Below are positions 36,822-45,901 of a DNA stretch of 60,217 nt, in pieces (the first letter of the stretch is position 1; each line of letters begins with the position of its first letter). Below the pieces are notes generated by a model, which was given only the letters and a program-made list of their open reading frames with translations, was not told the origin of the DNA and did not search any database. The stretch lies in assembly GCF_001653135.1 (NCBI RefSeq), contig NZ_BDDS01000024.1:1-60217 (forward strand). The letters are read 5' to 3'. The DNA is from Pseudoalteromonas neustonica (GTDB taxonomy: Bacteria; Pseudomonadota; Gammaproteobacteria; Enterobacterales; Alteromonadaceae). Position numbers and translations under genes: made by a program.

Positions 36822-37172
36822 TTATTCGCTTAACGCGCGGGCAAGACCTACGGGCTCTATTTCAACGCAAACTTGGTCATCATTCCAGTTTAGGCCAACT
36901 AGTGCATCATCGCTTTTTAGATCTTCAACCCATTCGTCTAAAAATTCATCAAGGTTGATTTCAACAGGGCTATAGTCTGCCCACTCTTCTTTACATTGGG
37001 CTTTTGCTGCAGCTTCACTTTCCCACAGGAGTAATACATCGGCGTTTTCAAATTGGTTTGAATCACAAACAACAAAACCACCGTCGTCAGCGCCTAGCGC
37101 CCATAATTGCTCACTTTGGCGTACTTTCTCTACAAAACTGATTAGTTCCGATTCAATCTCGATATCACTCAT
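36822..37172 (-). CDS. DUF2750 family protein
   Basis: A 116-residue acidic soluble protein. The central LWALGADDGGFVVCDS (about residues 19-34), with LLLWESEAAAKAQCKEEW behind it, is the pattern of DUF2750, a family of unknown function found as single small genes. AAGGGT precedes the ATG. No enzymatic motif is seen. Confidence 0.75.
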   Translation of the reverse strand: MSDIEIESELISFVEKVRQSEQLWALGADDGGFVVCDSNQFENADVLLLWESEAAAKAQCKEEWADYSPVEINLDEFLDEWVEDLKSDDALVGLNWNDDQVCVEIEPVGLARALSE

Positions 37173-37188
37173 GTGTTTACCCTTAATG

Positions 37189-37767
37189 TTAAATTCGTGG
37201 ATCGGTTTGCTTTGCTACTTCTTGCAGGTTATATGCCTGATGAAACTCAATTAACTTATTAAAAGGAGTTAGGTCAATCAGTTCGCGAAGGTAAATCCAA
37301 TCAAGTAAGCAGTATAAACTGATGCTGAGGTATTCACAGCTATTAAATTCATTATCAGTTAAATGGTTATTTAAATAGCTTAATGTTTCAACAATGCGTT
37401 CATTTTGCAGATTAAAAAATAATTTATCAGAATGAGTATCAAAACCTGAGCGCTGGCATAGCAAAACCTCTACGAGAGAATCATTACATGCGTTGATGGT
37501 GGTGAGCAAGTTTTCATGCTGCCAGCTTAGGCTCGGCAATTTATTTTTATTAAGCAAGTACCGAATAATCGTGTTGGAGTCAGTGATTGTGTGTTGGTTA
37601 TCAACCAAAATAGGAATTTTACGAGCCGGGTTATTATTAATCATAACTTGTCGGTCTGCTGGAGAAAAAATATCTAAGTTTTCAAACTGGATATCGGCAT
37701 TATTTTTAAGTGCCCAAATGCGAATACGTCGAGCAAATGGAGAGGTGGTCGAACCGATTAGCTTCAT
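37189..37767 (-). CDS. Glutathione S-transferase family protein
   Basis: The start at MKLIGS (192 residues) gives a clean thioredoxin-like domain beginning KLIGSTTSPFARRIRIW, with NPARKIPILVDN and the glutathione-binding ITDSNTIIRYL near residues 60-70, then a helical C-terminal domain. It has the Ser of the S-P-F-x-R type where some GSTs have Cys, and its substrate is unknown. The longer frame to 37800 lacks a ribosome site and runs into the terminator hairpin of ppiC. Confidence 0.85.
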   Translation of the reverse strand: MKLIGSTTSPFARRIRIWALKNNADIQFENLDIFSPADRQVMINNNPARKIPILVDNQHTITDSNTIIRYLLNKNKLPSLSWQHENLLTTINACNDSLVEVLLCQRSGFDTHSDKLFFNLQNERIVETLSYLNNHLTDNEFNSCEYLSISLYCLLDWIYLRELIDLTPFNKLIEFHQAYNLQEVAKQTDPRI

Positions 37768-37787
37768 GATAATCTTCCATAAAAATG

Positions 37788-37813
37788 AATAAAGCCGCAA
37801 AAGCGGCTTTATT
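37788..37813 (-). terminator. Intrinsic terminator after ppiC
   Basis: AATAAAGCCGC (37788-37798) pairs with GCGGCTTTATT (37803-37813) around an AAAA loop; on the reverse strand a T-rich stretch follows. It separates ppiC from the downstream GST gene. Confidence 0.85.
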
Positions 37814-37836
37814 TATTGTTAACTTTGCAGGTTACT

Positions 37837-38118
37837 TTATTCCGTACGGCTAGTAACTTCAAGAAGGTGGTAACCAAATTGAGTCTGTACAGGGCCTTGT
37901 ACTTGATTAATAGGTGCAGAAAAAACCACCTTATCAAACTCTGGTACCATCATACCAGGACCAAACTCACCCAATGCACCGCCATCTTGACCTGATGGAC
38001 AGTTTGAATGTGCTTTAGCTAATTCTGCAAAATCTTCACCTTGCTCAATTTTGCTTTTTAAATCTAAGCACTGAGCTTCGCTATCTACTAATATGTGTCG
38101 TGCACTTGCCACTGCCAT
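37837..38118 (-). CDS. ppiC: Parvulin-type peptidyl-prolyl isomerase PpiC
   Basis: A 93-residue stand-alone parvulin domain without signal peptide, thus cytoplasmic. Visible are ARHILVDSEAQC at residues 6-17, HSNCPSGQDGGALGEFGPG near 37-55, VVFSAPINQVQGPVQTQFGY near 64-83 and the final HLLEV. GGGAG precedes the ATG. It catalyses cis-trans isomerisation of prolyl bonds. A perfect stem terminator follows. Confidence 0.95.
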   Translation of the reverse strand: MAVASARHILVDSEAQCLDLKSKIEQGEDFAELAKAHSNCPSGQDGGALGEFGPGMMVPEFDKVVFSAPINQVQGPVQTQFGYHLLEVTSRTE

Positions 38119-38203
38119 AAAATCTCCCGTTTAAAGTTGGTGTTTTTTTAATCGATTTTGATAGTATTCTAGCCTACTACCAACGGATTATACCAGCATA
38201 AAT

Positions 38204-38779
38204 TTAAATATCTGAAATTGCTTTTTCTACTGCTTTAATTAGCTTGTCAGAATTAGGCTTGGTTTTACTGTTAAAACGCTCTACATGCTTACGATCTGCA
38301 GAAACAAGGTATTTATAAAAGTTCCAGTTTGGTGAGCTTGTTTGTGCATTTAAATGTTTAAAAATTGGGTTCGCGTCACTTCCGCGTACTTCGCTGGTGG
38401 CAAGCATGGTAAAAGTTACGCCATAATTTATAAAACATACTTTGGCTGTTTCTTTTTCGTCATCTTCTTCTTGAAAGAAATCATCTGAAGGGAATCCAAT
38501 AATAACTAAGCCTTGATCTTTATACTTTTGGTTTAGCGCTTCAAGGCCTTCAAATTGTGAAGTAAACCCGCAATTACTGGCTGTATTAACGATGAGCATA
38601 GGTTTGTTTTTAAATTGACATAAATTGATGCTGTCTTTAGAGCGAAGCTTTCGTAAGCTTACGTTTGTGAAGTCATCACAATCTTGTGTTACTAGCGCAT
38701 TAACAGCTGCTGGAGCTTTAACTTGTGCATATACGTTGCTACTGAATATCATCGCACATAACATAATTTTTTTTAACAT
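38204..38779 (-). CDS. Glutathione peroxidase family protein, exported
   Basis: A 191-residue thiol peroxidase with a signal peptide (about residues 1-18, ending VYA). The catalytic segment is NTASNCGFTSQFEGLEAL (Cys near 70), then VIIGFPSDDFFQEEDD in place of the usual FPCNQF with Gln, and the conserved WNFYKYLV near 157. The Gln of the classical triad may be displaced by the DDFF change, so activity details are uncertain. Export implies periplasmic peroxide defence. It uses Cys, not selenocysteine. Confidence 0.88.
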   Translation of the reverse strand: MLKKIMLCAMIFSSNVYAQVKAPAAVNALVTQDCDDFTNVSLRKLRSKDSINLCQFKNKPMLIVNTASNCGFTSQFEGLEALNQKYKDQGLVIIGFPSDDFFQEEDDEKETAKVCFINYGVTFTMLATSEVRGSDANPIFKHLNAQTSSPNWNFYKYLVSADRKHVERFNSKTKPNSDKLIKAVEKAISDI

Positions 38780-38859
38780 ACCTAGATTTCCTCTCTGGTG
38801 ATTTCCTTAGCTCATACGTTACTATGCTATTAATTGATCAACAACAGTTAAAAAATATT

Positions 38860-39348
38860 ATGACGACACGTTTAGCAAACATTGATGATTTACCAGCCAT
38901 TGTCGCAATTTATAATGAAACCATAGCGAGCAGAATGGTCACCGCGGATACCGAGACCGTCAGTGTTGAACAAAAGCGTACTTGGTTTGAAAGTCATACG
39001 CAGCAGCGACCACTTTATGTATATGAGCAAGCCGGAAAAGTACTTGCTTGGCTGAGCTATAAATCGTTTTATGGCCGCCCCGCTTATGATGGAACTGTTG
39101 AAATTAGCATTTATATAACGTCGTTATCGCAAGGGCAGGGGTTGGGTAAAAAATTATTGCACTTTGCACAGCAGCAAGCAAAATTTTTAAACATTGAAGT
39201 ATTACTCGCTTTTATTTTTAGCCATAACATACCAAGCATAAAGCTATTTAATAAATTTGGTTATCAAAAATGGGGAGAATTACCAAACGTAGCGGTCATG
39301 GACAGCAAGTACTATAGCTTGACCATTTTAGGTAAGCATTTAGGTTAA
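38860..39348 (+). CDS. GNAT-family N-acetyltransferase
   Basis: From the ATG at 38860 (162 residues) the protein starts like phosphinothricin-type acetyltransferases: RLANIDDLPAIVAIYNETI. Acetyl-CoA binding is shown by SQGQGLGKKLLHFA near residues 90-103, and NIPSIKLFNKFGYQKWGEL follows. A longer frame from an ATG at 38824 exists; neither has a good ribosome site. The substrate is unknown. It diverges from the glutathione peroxidase gene. Confidence 0.85.
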   Translation: MTTRLANIDDLPAIVAIYNETIASRMVTADTETVSVEQKRTWFESHTQQRPLYVYEQAGKVLAWLSYKSFYGRPAYDGTVEISIYITSLSQGQGLGKKLLHFAQQQAKFLNIEVLLAFIFSHNIPSIKLFNKFGYQKWGELPNVAVMDSKYYSLTILGKHLG

Positions 39349-39449
39349 TGCTATTTAAGTTTGAGGAAAGTTCTTTAGCTTGTTACTAATGCTAAAAATT
39401 TGAACTACTCTTTTAAAACGCTAACGTTTTTAAGGGAGTGCTAGGCACA

Positions 39450-41417
39450 GTGCGCAAAATATTAATCGTAGATAGTAGTAGTGTGCTAGCAATGCGCGTA
39501 AAAGTATTGTTGGAGCTCATAGGTTGTGAAATAGAATTAATTCATTTCTCGATGTTAAGTGAAGAGGTCGCTTACAATCAATATGATTTGGTCACGATAG
39601 CCCATGGGGTACCTATAGCAACGGCTCAATCATTGGTTAAAGAGTTCCATCAAGATAAAGTTGTATTATTAGCGCCCAAAGCGGAGTATGGGGAACAACT
39701 TAATGCTTTTAGCGAGCTCAATAATTTAGTACCAAATGCGATCGTAATTTATCCTTTTTTTGCAAACAAAGAGATCAGCACTTTACTTGAAAGTGTTTTA
39801 GATCTTGGTTCCGACAACATATTGCTATTGCCCACTGTTTTATTAGTTGATCATGACCCTGAACGGTTAGCTAAAATTGAAAAAAGTCTTATTGGTGCTC
39901 ATATTACAACGATCACTGCGGATAGTTTACACAGTGCCGCTTTAAAAATTAAACAGCAGGAAGTTGATATTTTATTAAGTGATTTCAGCTTGCTTGATGG
40001 AACCGGTCTAGAGGTGTTCTCTAATTTAAAATTAATTCAACCTCAATGCCGTTGTTTATTATTTACTTCAAAACCCAATCAAGTATCGATGATTGAAGCA
40101 ATTCGAGGTGGGGTGGAAGATGTACTTGTAAAACCAATAAATGAAAATGTGTTACTTCAATCACTGCATAAATTATGGCAAACAGAGCTATTAAAGCGCC
40201 ATAACACTGAATTAGTTGAGCGTTTGCAAGACACTGTTGATGCATTGATCGAAAAAGATAGTTTATTACGAGTGATTTATAAACACACTCCTGACGCGAT
40301 TATGTTGTTTGAGCGTGATGGGAGCGTGATAGAAGCGAACGATGCATGCTCTAAGTTATTTAAAATGCAGTTAAAAGACTTTCAAGGCCGTTCGTTATTT
40401 GAAATGCTTGGCGAGTCATCAAGTAAAAGTATTAAAACTAAAATAGCTACCTTAAATCAAAATCGTCAGTTTAGTTGTGACTTGAGTTTGCCGCAAAAAG
40501 AAGGAGGAAAAATTCCTTTAGTAGGTTCGTTCAATGAAATTGATCATCATGGTGAAATCGCGCTTGCTGTGATCTTTAAAAATGTTACTCACCTTAAAGA
40601 GAAAGAAGACTTATTACTTGAAGCTAAAGATACGCTAGAGCAAGAAGTGCGAGCACGAACCTCACAATTAGAACATGCAAAAAATGTCGCAGAAGCAGCC
40701 AATCATAGTAAATCAGAGTTTCTTGCTAATATGTCGCATGAATTACGTACTCCGATGCATTCTATTTTAAGTTTTTCGCGCTTTGGACTAGATAAACTCA
40801 CCTCTGGGGATTTCGCTAAAGAGAAGCTGCAAAAATATTTATCGCGTATAGAGCGCAGTGGTGAAAGGCTGTTGTCATTACTAAATAATTTACTCGATTT
40901 ATCGAAATTAGATGTTGGTAAATTTCCCTTTAATCCCCGACCTCATAATTTGAGTAATATTATTAAAACCAGTATCGATGATGTCTCAGGTACAGCTTTA
41001 GAAAAAGATATTGAAATCTTATTTTACCCGCAAAAAACACCTGTAATTGCACAGTGTGACGAAGAACAAATAAATCAGCTATTGCGAAATATATTAGGCA
41101 ATGCATTAAAGTTTAGTGAGCCTCTAAGTAGTATTGAAGTAACATTAATTAATCAAGATGATCAGGCTATTATTAATGTTGTGGATAGCGGTATAGGCAT
41201 ACCTGAAGATGAATTGGAGCATGTTTTTGCAAAATTTGTACAAAGTAGTAAGACGAATCATGGCGCTGGAGGAACAGGGCTAGGACTTGCTTTGTGCCGT
41301 GAGTTTGTGTCGTTGCATCAAGGTACTATATCTGCTCATTCAAATAAGCAGGATGGAACAACAATTCGAATCGCGCTGCCTTTAAATATTAGTATTCCTG
41401 AGATGCAGAATAAATAA
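39450..41417 (+). CDS. Hybrid histidine kinase with N-terminal pseudo-receiver and receiver
   Basis: A soluble 655-residue kinase. Residues about 1-115 (RKILIVDSSS onward) look like a receiver, but the phospho-acceptor position reads LVTIAHGVP without Asp, so it is a pseudo-receiver. A true receiver follows (about 125-245; VLLVDHDPE, acceptor Asp in LLSDFSLLDG, Lys in VLVKPI). Then come a PAS domain (about 275-385), a HisKA helix with EFLANMSHELRTP (His 430) and a HATPase domain (NILGNALKFS, DSGIGIPEDE, GGTGLGLAL). The GTG at 39450 fits AAGGGAG about 12 bases upstream and gives MRKILIV; a GTG at 39438 is too close to that site. There is no membrane segment. The response regulator at 41493 is its likely partner. 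Confidence 0.85.
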   Translation: MRKILIVDSSSVLAMRVKVLLELIGCEIELIHFSMLSEEVAYNQYDLVTIAHGVPIATAQSLVKEFHQDKVVLLAPKAEYGEQLNAFSELNNLVPNAIVIYPFFANKEISTLLESVLDLGSDNILLLPTVLLVDHDPERLAKIEKSLIGAHITTITADSLHSAALKIKQQEVDILLSDFSLLDGTGLEVFSNLKLIQPQCRCLLFTSKPNQVSMIEAIRGGVEDVLVKPINENVLLQSLHKLWQTELLKRHNTELVERLQDTVDALIEKDSLLRVIYKHTPDAIMLFERDGSVIEANDACSKLFKMQLKDFQGRSLFEMLGESSSKSIKTKIATLNQNRQFSCDLSLPQKEGGKIPLVGSFNEIDHHGEIALAVIFKNVTHLKEKEDLLLEAKDTLEQEVRARTSQLEHAKNVAEAANHSKSEFLANMSHELRTPMHSILSFSRFGLDKLTSGDFAKEKLQKYLSRIERSGERLLSLLNNLLDLSKLDVGKFPFNPRPHNLSNIIKTSIDDVSGTALEKDIEILFYPQKTPVIAQCDEEQINQLLRNILGNALKFSEPLSSIEVTLINQDDQAIINVVDSGIGIPEDELEHVFAKFVQSSKTNHGAGGTGLGLALCREFVSLHQGTISAHSNKQDGTTIRIALPLNISIPEMQNK

Positions 41418-41492
41418 ATTACTTTTACTTACTGGTAAGTGTTTTTTTTGCGACTAAACTATTAATATCAGTTTTGAGAAGGATGACACACT

Positions 41493-42632
41493 ATGCCATT
41501 AACAAGAATTTTGGCTGTTGATGATGAGCCATTTAATCTAGAGATTATTGAGGAGTTGTTGGAAAATGACTTTGATTTAAAGATGGCAAGCAGCGGCCCA
41601 GAGTGCTTGAGTGTGGTCGAAGATTATGACCCTCAAGTGATCTTACTCGATGTTAGCATGCCAAAAATGAATGGCTATGAAGTATGTACTAAGCTAAAGG
41701 AGAATCCGAATACTGCACATATAATTGTCATGTTTGTCTCGGCTAGAGGCACCGTAGAGGAGCGAATGGAAGGTTACTCTGTCGGGGCTGAAGATTATAT
41801 AGTTAAGCCTTTTGGGCATGAGGAACTGCGGTTAAAGTTAAAAAATCTAAACCAAATAATTATTGATAAAGAAAACTTAGAACAACAAGTCGAAGAGGCC
41901 ACTTCAACAGCTTTTAATGCCATGGCTAATAGCAGTGAAATGGGCCAGATAGTTAACTATATCGAGAATATTGCGCTGATCAATGAGGTTGATATACTCG
42001 CCCAGGCTTTGGTTAGTTGCTTAAGTTCATTTGACTTACAGAGTAATATTGAATTTAGATTTATAAATGATGACCCTCAGCACTTTGCTTTAAGAGGTGT
42101 TTGCTCCCCTATTGTTATTGAACTATTCGATATGCTTAAAAGTAAAGGGCGCTTACATGAGTTCTCCCACAGGATATTAGTTAATTACGAATTTATAAGC
42201 TTATTAATATTAAACATGCCGGATCATGATCAAGATAAGCATGGGCGTATTCGAGATCATGTTTGCTTTTTAGTAAGTGTTACTGAGCAACAACTAAAAG
42301 CGATTCTTACACGTAAGAAATTAGAGCAACAAGAAACCAAATTAAATGAAGTTGTGGATATGGTACATAGTAAATTTCATGGTTTAATGGATTTACTGAA
42401 CGAAAACCGCTTAAGTAATGAAGCGGTATTTAAACGCTTGCAAGAAGAGCTTGAAGAGCGTATCCCGACAATGGGGTTGGATGAGGATCAAGAGATCTTT
42501 ATTTATCAAAAAGTAGATCGCACGATTCAGAACTCAGTTGCACGAGAAGACTCAGTAAAAAATGTTAAAGCTGCATTTCAAGAAATAGAGCAGGATTTAG
42601 CACAGTTACTCGATAATACAAACAGAACTTAA
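41493..42632 (+). CDS. Response regulator with uncharacterised helical output domain
   Basis: Residues 1-120 form a complete receiver (ILAVDDEPFN, acceptor Asp in VILLDVSMPKMNG near 56, Lys in YIVKPFG). The next 255 residues match no DNA-binding or GGDEF motif that I can recognise. They contain a long linker helix, a mixed central region (about 145-265) and a C-terminal helical part rich in Glu, Gln and Lys. A signalling or protein-interaction output is likely. It follows the hybrid kinase by 75 bases and was probably evolved with it. AAGGA precedes the ATG. Confidence 0.8.
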   Translation: MPLTRILAVDDEPFNLEIIEELLENDFDLKMASSGPECLSVVEDYDPQVILLDVSMPKMNGYEVCTKLKENPNTAHIIVMFVSARGTVEERMEGYSVGAEDYIVKPFGHEELRLKLKNLNQIIIDKENLEQQVEEATSTAFNAMANSSEMGQIVNYIENIALINEVDILAQALVSCLSSFDLQSNIEFRFINDDPQHFALRGVCSPIVIELFDMLKSKGRLHEFSHRILVNYEFISLLILNMPDHDQDKHGRIRDHVCFLVSVTEQQLKAILTRKKLEQQETKLNEVVDMVHSKFHGLMDLLNENRLSNEAVFKRLQEELEERIPTMGLDEDQEIFIYQKVDRTIQNSVAREDSVKNVKAAFQEIEQDLAQLLDNTNRT

Positions 42633-42681
42633 ATCTAATGTGGCTAATTTATGAGTGTCACGTTGCTTTTTTGATATTGGC

Positions 42682-43815
42682 TTAGGCATCTCTTGGTAGG
42701 CCTTTTTCTACAATACGTATAAGGCGTGCTGTTTTTCTTAATAGCTTATCTTGTTTTGATTTTTGTTGTGTAAGCGCCCAATCAATATGCTCTTTGACCA
42801 AGTCACTGGACGTTTCGCGAGTTATTAAGAGTATGTCGATTATCGCTTGGTTAAACTGTGCATTACCTAACCCTACGGCAATATTACGACGCCAACGTTC
42901 ATGCCCAATACGACGAATTGGGCTGCCTTCTGTGTTTTTTAGAAAAGTTACTTCGTCCCAGCTAAATAGGCTAACTAAGTCTTGGTCTTTAAGTTGTGTG
43001 CGAGGATGAAAGTCGGCCTCATCGGTAATTTGGCCATAGCGATTCCATGGACACACCAGCTGACAGTCATCACACCCATAGATACGATTACCTAACAGTG
43101 GACGATATTGCTCAGGGATAGGCCCTTGTAGCTCAATTGTTAAATACGATATGCATTTACGTGCATCAACAACATACGGCTCTACAATGGCGCCTGTTGG
43201 GCATAATGTGATACATGCCACGCATTTTCCGCAGCCTTCGATCTCATTCGGTTTGTCTATGGGTAAAGGAATATCAACAAATAGCTCCCCTAAAAAAAAC
43301 CACGAACCAGCTTCCTTGTTGATCAACAAACTGTGCTTTCCTTGCCAACCTAACCCTGCTTTTTCAGCTAGTTGGCGCTCCAATACTGGGGCTGAATCAA
43401 CAAAAGGGCGGTAACCAAATTGACCAATATGCTGCTCTATTTTTTGACCCAATTTTTTAATGCGGTTGCGCATTAACTTATGATAATCACGGCCAAGTGC
43501 ATAGCGGCTAATATATGCTTTATCGGTATTTTTAAGGTTTTTTGCAAAACTGGCATCGGGAGGTAAATAATTCATTTTTACTGAAATGACTCGCTGTGTA
43601 CCAGGAACAAGCTCGGCAGGACGCGCGCGCTTCATGCCATGGGCAGCCATATACTCCATATCGCCGTGATAACCCAAGTCAAGCCAGCGTTGCAGTTGTG
43701 CCTCATGCTTGCTTAGGTCTACATCGGTAATGCCGACCTCGCTAAAACCAAGTTCTTGGCCCCAAAGCTTAATCTGCTGTGCAAGTTCATTGTAATCTGG
43801 AGATTGGCTCGTCAC
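42682..43815 (-). CDS. queG: Epoxyqueuosine reductase QueG
   Basis: This cobalamin- and iron-sulfur-dependent enzyme performs the last step of queuosine synthesis in tRNA. It has 377 residues. An N-terminal domain with YHGDMEYMAAHG near residues 49-60 is followed by two ferredoxin-like 4Fe-4S motifs (CGKCVACITLCPTGAI near 197-212 and CDDCQLVCPWN near 250-260). The start is a GTG. It is convergent with the response regulator gene. Confidence 0.94.
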   Translation of the reverse strand: MTSQSPDYNELAQQIKLWGQELGFSEVGITDVDLSKHEAQLQRWLDLGYHGDMEYMAAHGMKRARPAELVPGTQRVISVKMNYLPPDASFAKNLKNTDKAYISRYALGRDYHKLMRNRIKKLGQKIEQHIGQFGYRPFVDSAPVLERQLAEKAGLGWQGKHSLLINKEAGSWFFLGELFVDIPLPIDKPNEIEGCGKCVACITLCPTGAIVEPYVVDARKCISYLTIELQGPIPEQYRPLLGNRIYGCDDCQLVCPWNRYGQITDEADFHPRTQLKDQDLVSLFSWDEVTFLKNTEGSPIRRIGHERWRRNIAVGLGNAQFNQAIIDILLITRETSSDLVKEHIDWALTQQKSKQDKLLRKTARLIRIVEKGLPRDA

Positions 43816-43883
43816 GTGAGTATAGTCATGGTTGTAAAATGGCCGCGTAATTTAGCACATTTGTGTGAGAACATCACGACAGA

Positions 43884-45125
43884 TTAAACAAAGCGCTTTA
43901 GCTGGTGTTGAGTTTGTTCGCTCAGTTGTTGTGATAATTTGCAATCACCTAAAGCTACATCAATTTGCGCTTTAGCTTGAGAGCCTAATTCAACAATTTG
44001 CTCAACTGACTGGTGTGTTTCGTTTTGTGTTTGCTCCAGTGAGTGCACGGCACTGACAATTTGCTGCAATTGTTGCTGGTTGTGTTCAAATTCAACGAGT
44101 CGATCAGTAAATCCATGAGACGTTTTACTTATTGTTGTTTCAGCATGATGAGAGTAACCAACCAATTGCTCAGATTCTTTATTTGTTTTGCCTACTAAAG
44201 CATCCATTTGATTAATAAAATCGCTGATTTGACGGGTAGCATCACTGACTTTAACAGACAAAGTTCTCACTTCATCGGCTACTACTGCAAAACCACGGCC
44301 AGCTTCGCCTGCGCGAGCGGCTTCAATGGCGGCATTTAGTGCCAGTAAATTGGTCTGATCTGAAAACTCTTCGACCATTTTTAATATGCTACGAATATTA
44401 TCGCTGTTTTGTTTTAATCCTGAAATGGTTTTAGAAAAGCTGCCCAATACATGGCTAATTGCTTTGACTTGGGTAACAAGCTCAGTGAGTTCTTGAGCGG
44501 AGTGGGTAACGAAATTCAAGTGTTCGGCATTTACTTGATGAACACTGTCAGTGTTTGTCACTATGCTTTGTAAGCTATCTGTTATCTGATTGCTTGCCGC
44601 GGTAATTGTTTGGCTAAAGTCTATCTGTTGTTCGCTTAACTGTACGGTATGTTGCATTGATTTAGTTACTTGCGTGTTACTTTGCGCGCTCGCTTGTGAG
44701 CTTTCGTAGGTGGTTGCGAGTAATTCACTTAAGTGTGCCGTAAACATATTATATTGCTCACTGACTTCGCGAAATTCATCGTATGTAAAATGTGGCAACT
44801 GCTCAGTTAAGTTGGCATCTTGACGGTTTATTTGCTTTAACGTATCACGCATGGCCGTAACAGGGCGAACAATTAAAAAACGCATATAAAAGATAGTGAA
44901 TGTAAATCCGGCAACAATAACGCAGGTAAGCAGCCAGAATGCTCCTTGATCTGCGTCTTGCGTAGTAAGACTTTTATACAGCCAAAGTAATGTAATAGCT
45001 TGGAAAGCAAAGACAAAACTAAGGTTACCAATGATCTTACGTGTTAAGGTAAAAAAGAAAGTTTGTTCTAGAAAGTTATAAATGCGCATATACCCACTCA
45101 TCAATGGTCCGTTTGGCTGTTGCAT
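43884..45125 (-). CDS. Methyl-accepting chemotaxis protein
   Basis: A 413-residue receptor with two membrane helices near residues 29-50 and 58-80 but almost no periplasmic loop between them, so it senses within the membrane or cytoplasm. A HAMP-like segment follows (RPVTAMRDTLKQINRQDANL), then a long coiled coil with the signalling tip LALNAAIEAARAGEAGRGFA and VVADEVRTLSVKVSDATRQI (about 258-297). No CheR-tether pentapeptide is visible at the C-terminus. The ligand is unknown. Confidence 0.9.
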   Translation of the reverse strand: MQQPNGPLMSGYMRIYNFLEQTFFFTLTRKIIGNLSFVFAFQAITLLWLYKSLTTQDADQGAFWLLTCVIVAGFTFTIFYMRFLIVRPVTAMRDTLKQINRQDANLTEQLPHFTYDEFREVSEQYNMFTAHLSELLATTYESSQASAQSNTQVTKSMQHTVQLSEQQIDFSQTITAASNQITDSLQSIVTNTDSVHQVNAEHLNFVTHSAQELTELVTQVKAISHVLGSFSKTISGLKQNSDNIRSILKMVEEFSDQTNLLALNAAIEAARAGEAGRGFAVVADEVRTLSVKVSDATRQISDFINQMDALVGKTNKESEQLVGYSHHAETTISKTSHGFTDRLVEFEHNQQQLQQIVSAVHSLEQTQNETHQSVEQIVELGSQAKAQIDVALGDCKLSQQLSEQTQHQLKRFV

Positions 45126-45202
45126 GGAGTTTTACTCAGTATCGTTCAAATCGGCTATAATTCAAGAATATAGGACGAATAGCAGTCCATAATACCTCTA
45201 AT

Positions 45203-45901
45203 TTAGAGGGAATTTAAAATCATTTTAGTGTTACATGGGTAGTTAGTAAAAACGCCATCAACGCCATATTCGAGCATAAGCTCTATATCTTCTTGCTTAT
45301 CAACAGTATATGCGTAAACAAGCAGCCCTCGCTGCTTGGCATCTGCAACAAAGGTATGATTAATAAAATTTTTATCAATATGAATACTTGATGCACCCAA
45401 ACGCTGAGCAAATTCAGCGTAATTAATAGGGATTGAGGCTGTTAGAGCGCCTATTTTTATCCAAGGCAATTTTTGTTTAAGCCACATGAGTTGATGATGA
45501 TCAAACGAAGAGACTAATATATTGTCTTGAGACAGTTTATTTGCGGCAATACTACCTTCAATAAGATCAACAAATTTATCGAGAGAAAAGGTGTGTTTTA
45601 ACTCAAAATTGAGTAGCGTTTTATTGTTAACCCAATCAATTACCTGTTGTAATGTAGGTACCTGTTGACCGTTACCGGCATCAAATTTTTGTATTTGTTC
45701 GCGAGTTAATTTATTTACTTTACCATTGCCGTCAGTGGTTCGATCGAGCCAGGTATCGTGAATAATCAAATAGTCATCAAGACAACTTTGTACATCAATT
45801 TCAATGCCATCGACGTCTATTTCAACAGCTGCTTGAATAGCACTTTTGGTATTTTCAGGGTAGCTCCCGCTGGCGCCACGGTGGGCAAAAACTTTTATCA
45901 T
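45203..45901 (-). CDS. Glycerophosphodiester phosphodiesterase
   Basis: This TIM-barrel enzyme cleaves glycerophosphodiesters to sn-glycerol-3-phosphate and an alcohol. From the ATG at 45901 (232 residues) it reads MIKVFAHRGASGSYPENT, with the active-site HRG, then EIDVQSCLDDYLIIHD (metal and catalytic His near 39-54) and a C-terminal DGVFTNYP motif. No signal peptide, so it is cytoplasmic. Its ATG overlaps the stop of the upstream transporter gene as ATGA, so the two are coupled. Confidence 0.9.
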   Translation of the reverse strand: MIKVFAHRGASGSYPENTKSAIQAAVEIDVDGIEIDVQSCLDDYLIIHDTWLDRTTDGNGKVNKLTREQIQKFDAGNGQQVPTLQQVIDWVNNKTLLNFELKHTFSLDKFVDLIEGSIAANKLSQDNILVSSFDHHQLMWLKQKLPWIKIGALTASIPINYAEFAQRLGASSIHIDKNFINHTFVADAKQRGLLVYAYTVDKQEDIELMLEYGVDGVFTNYPCNTKMILNSL

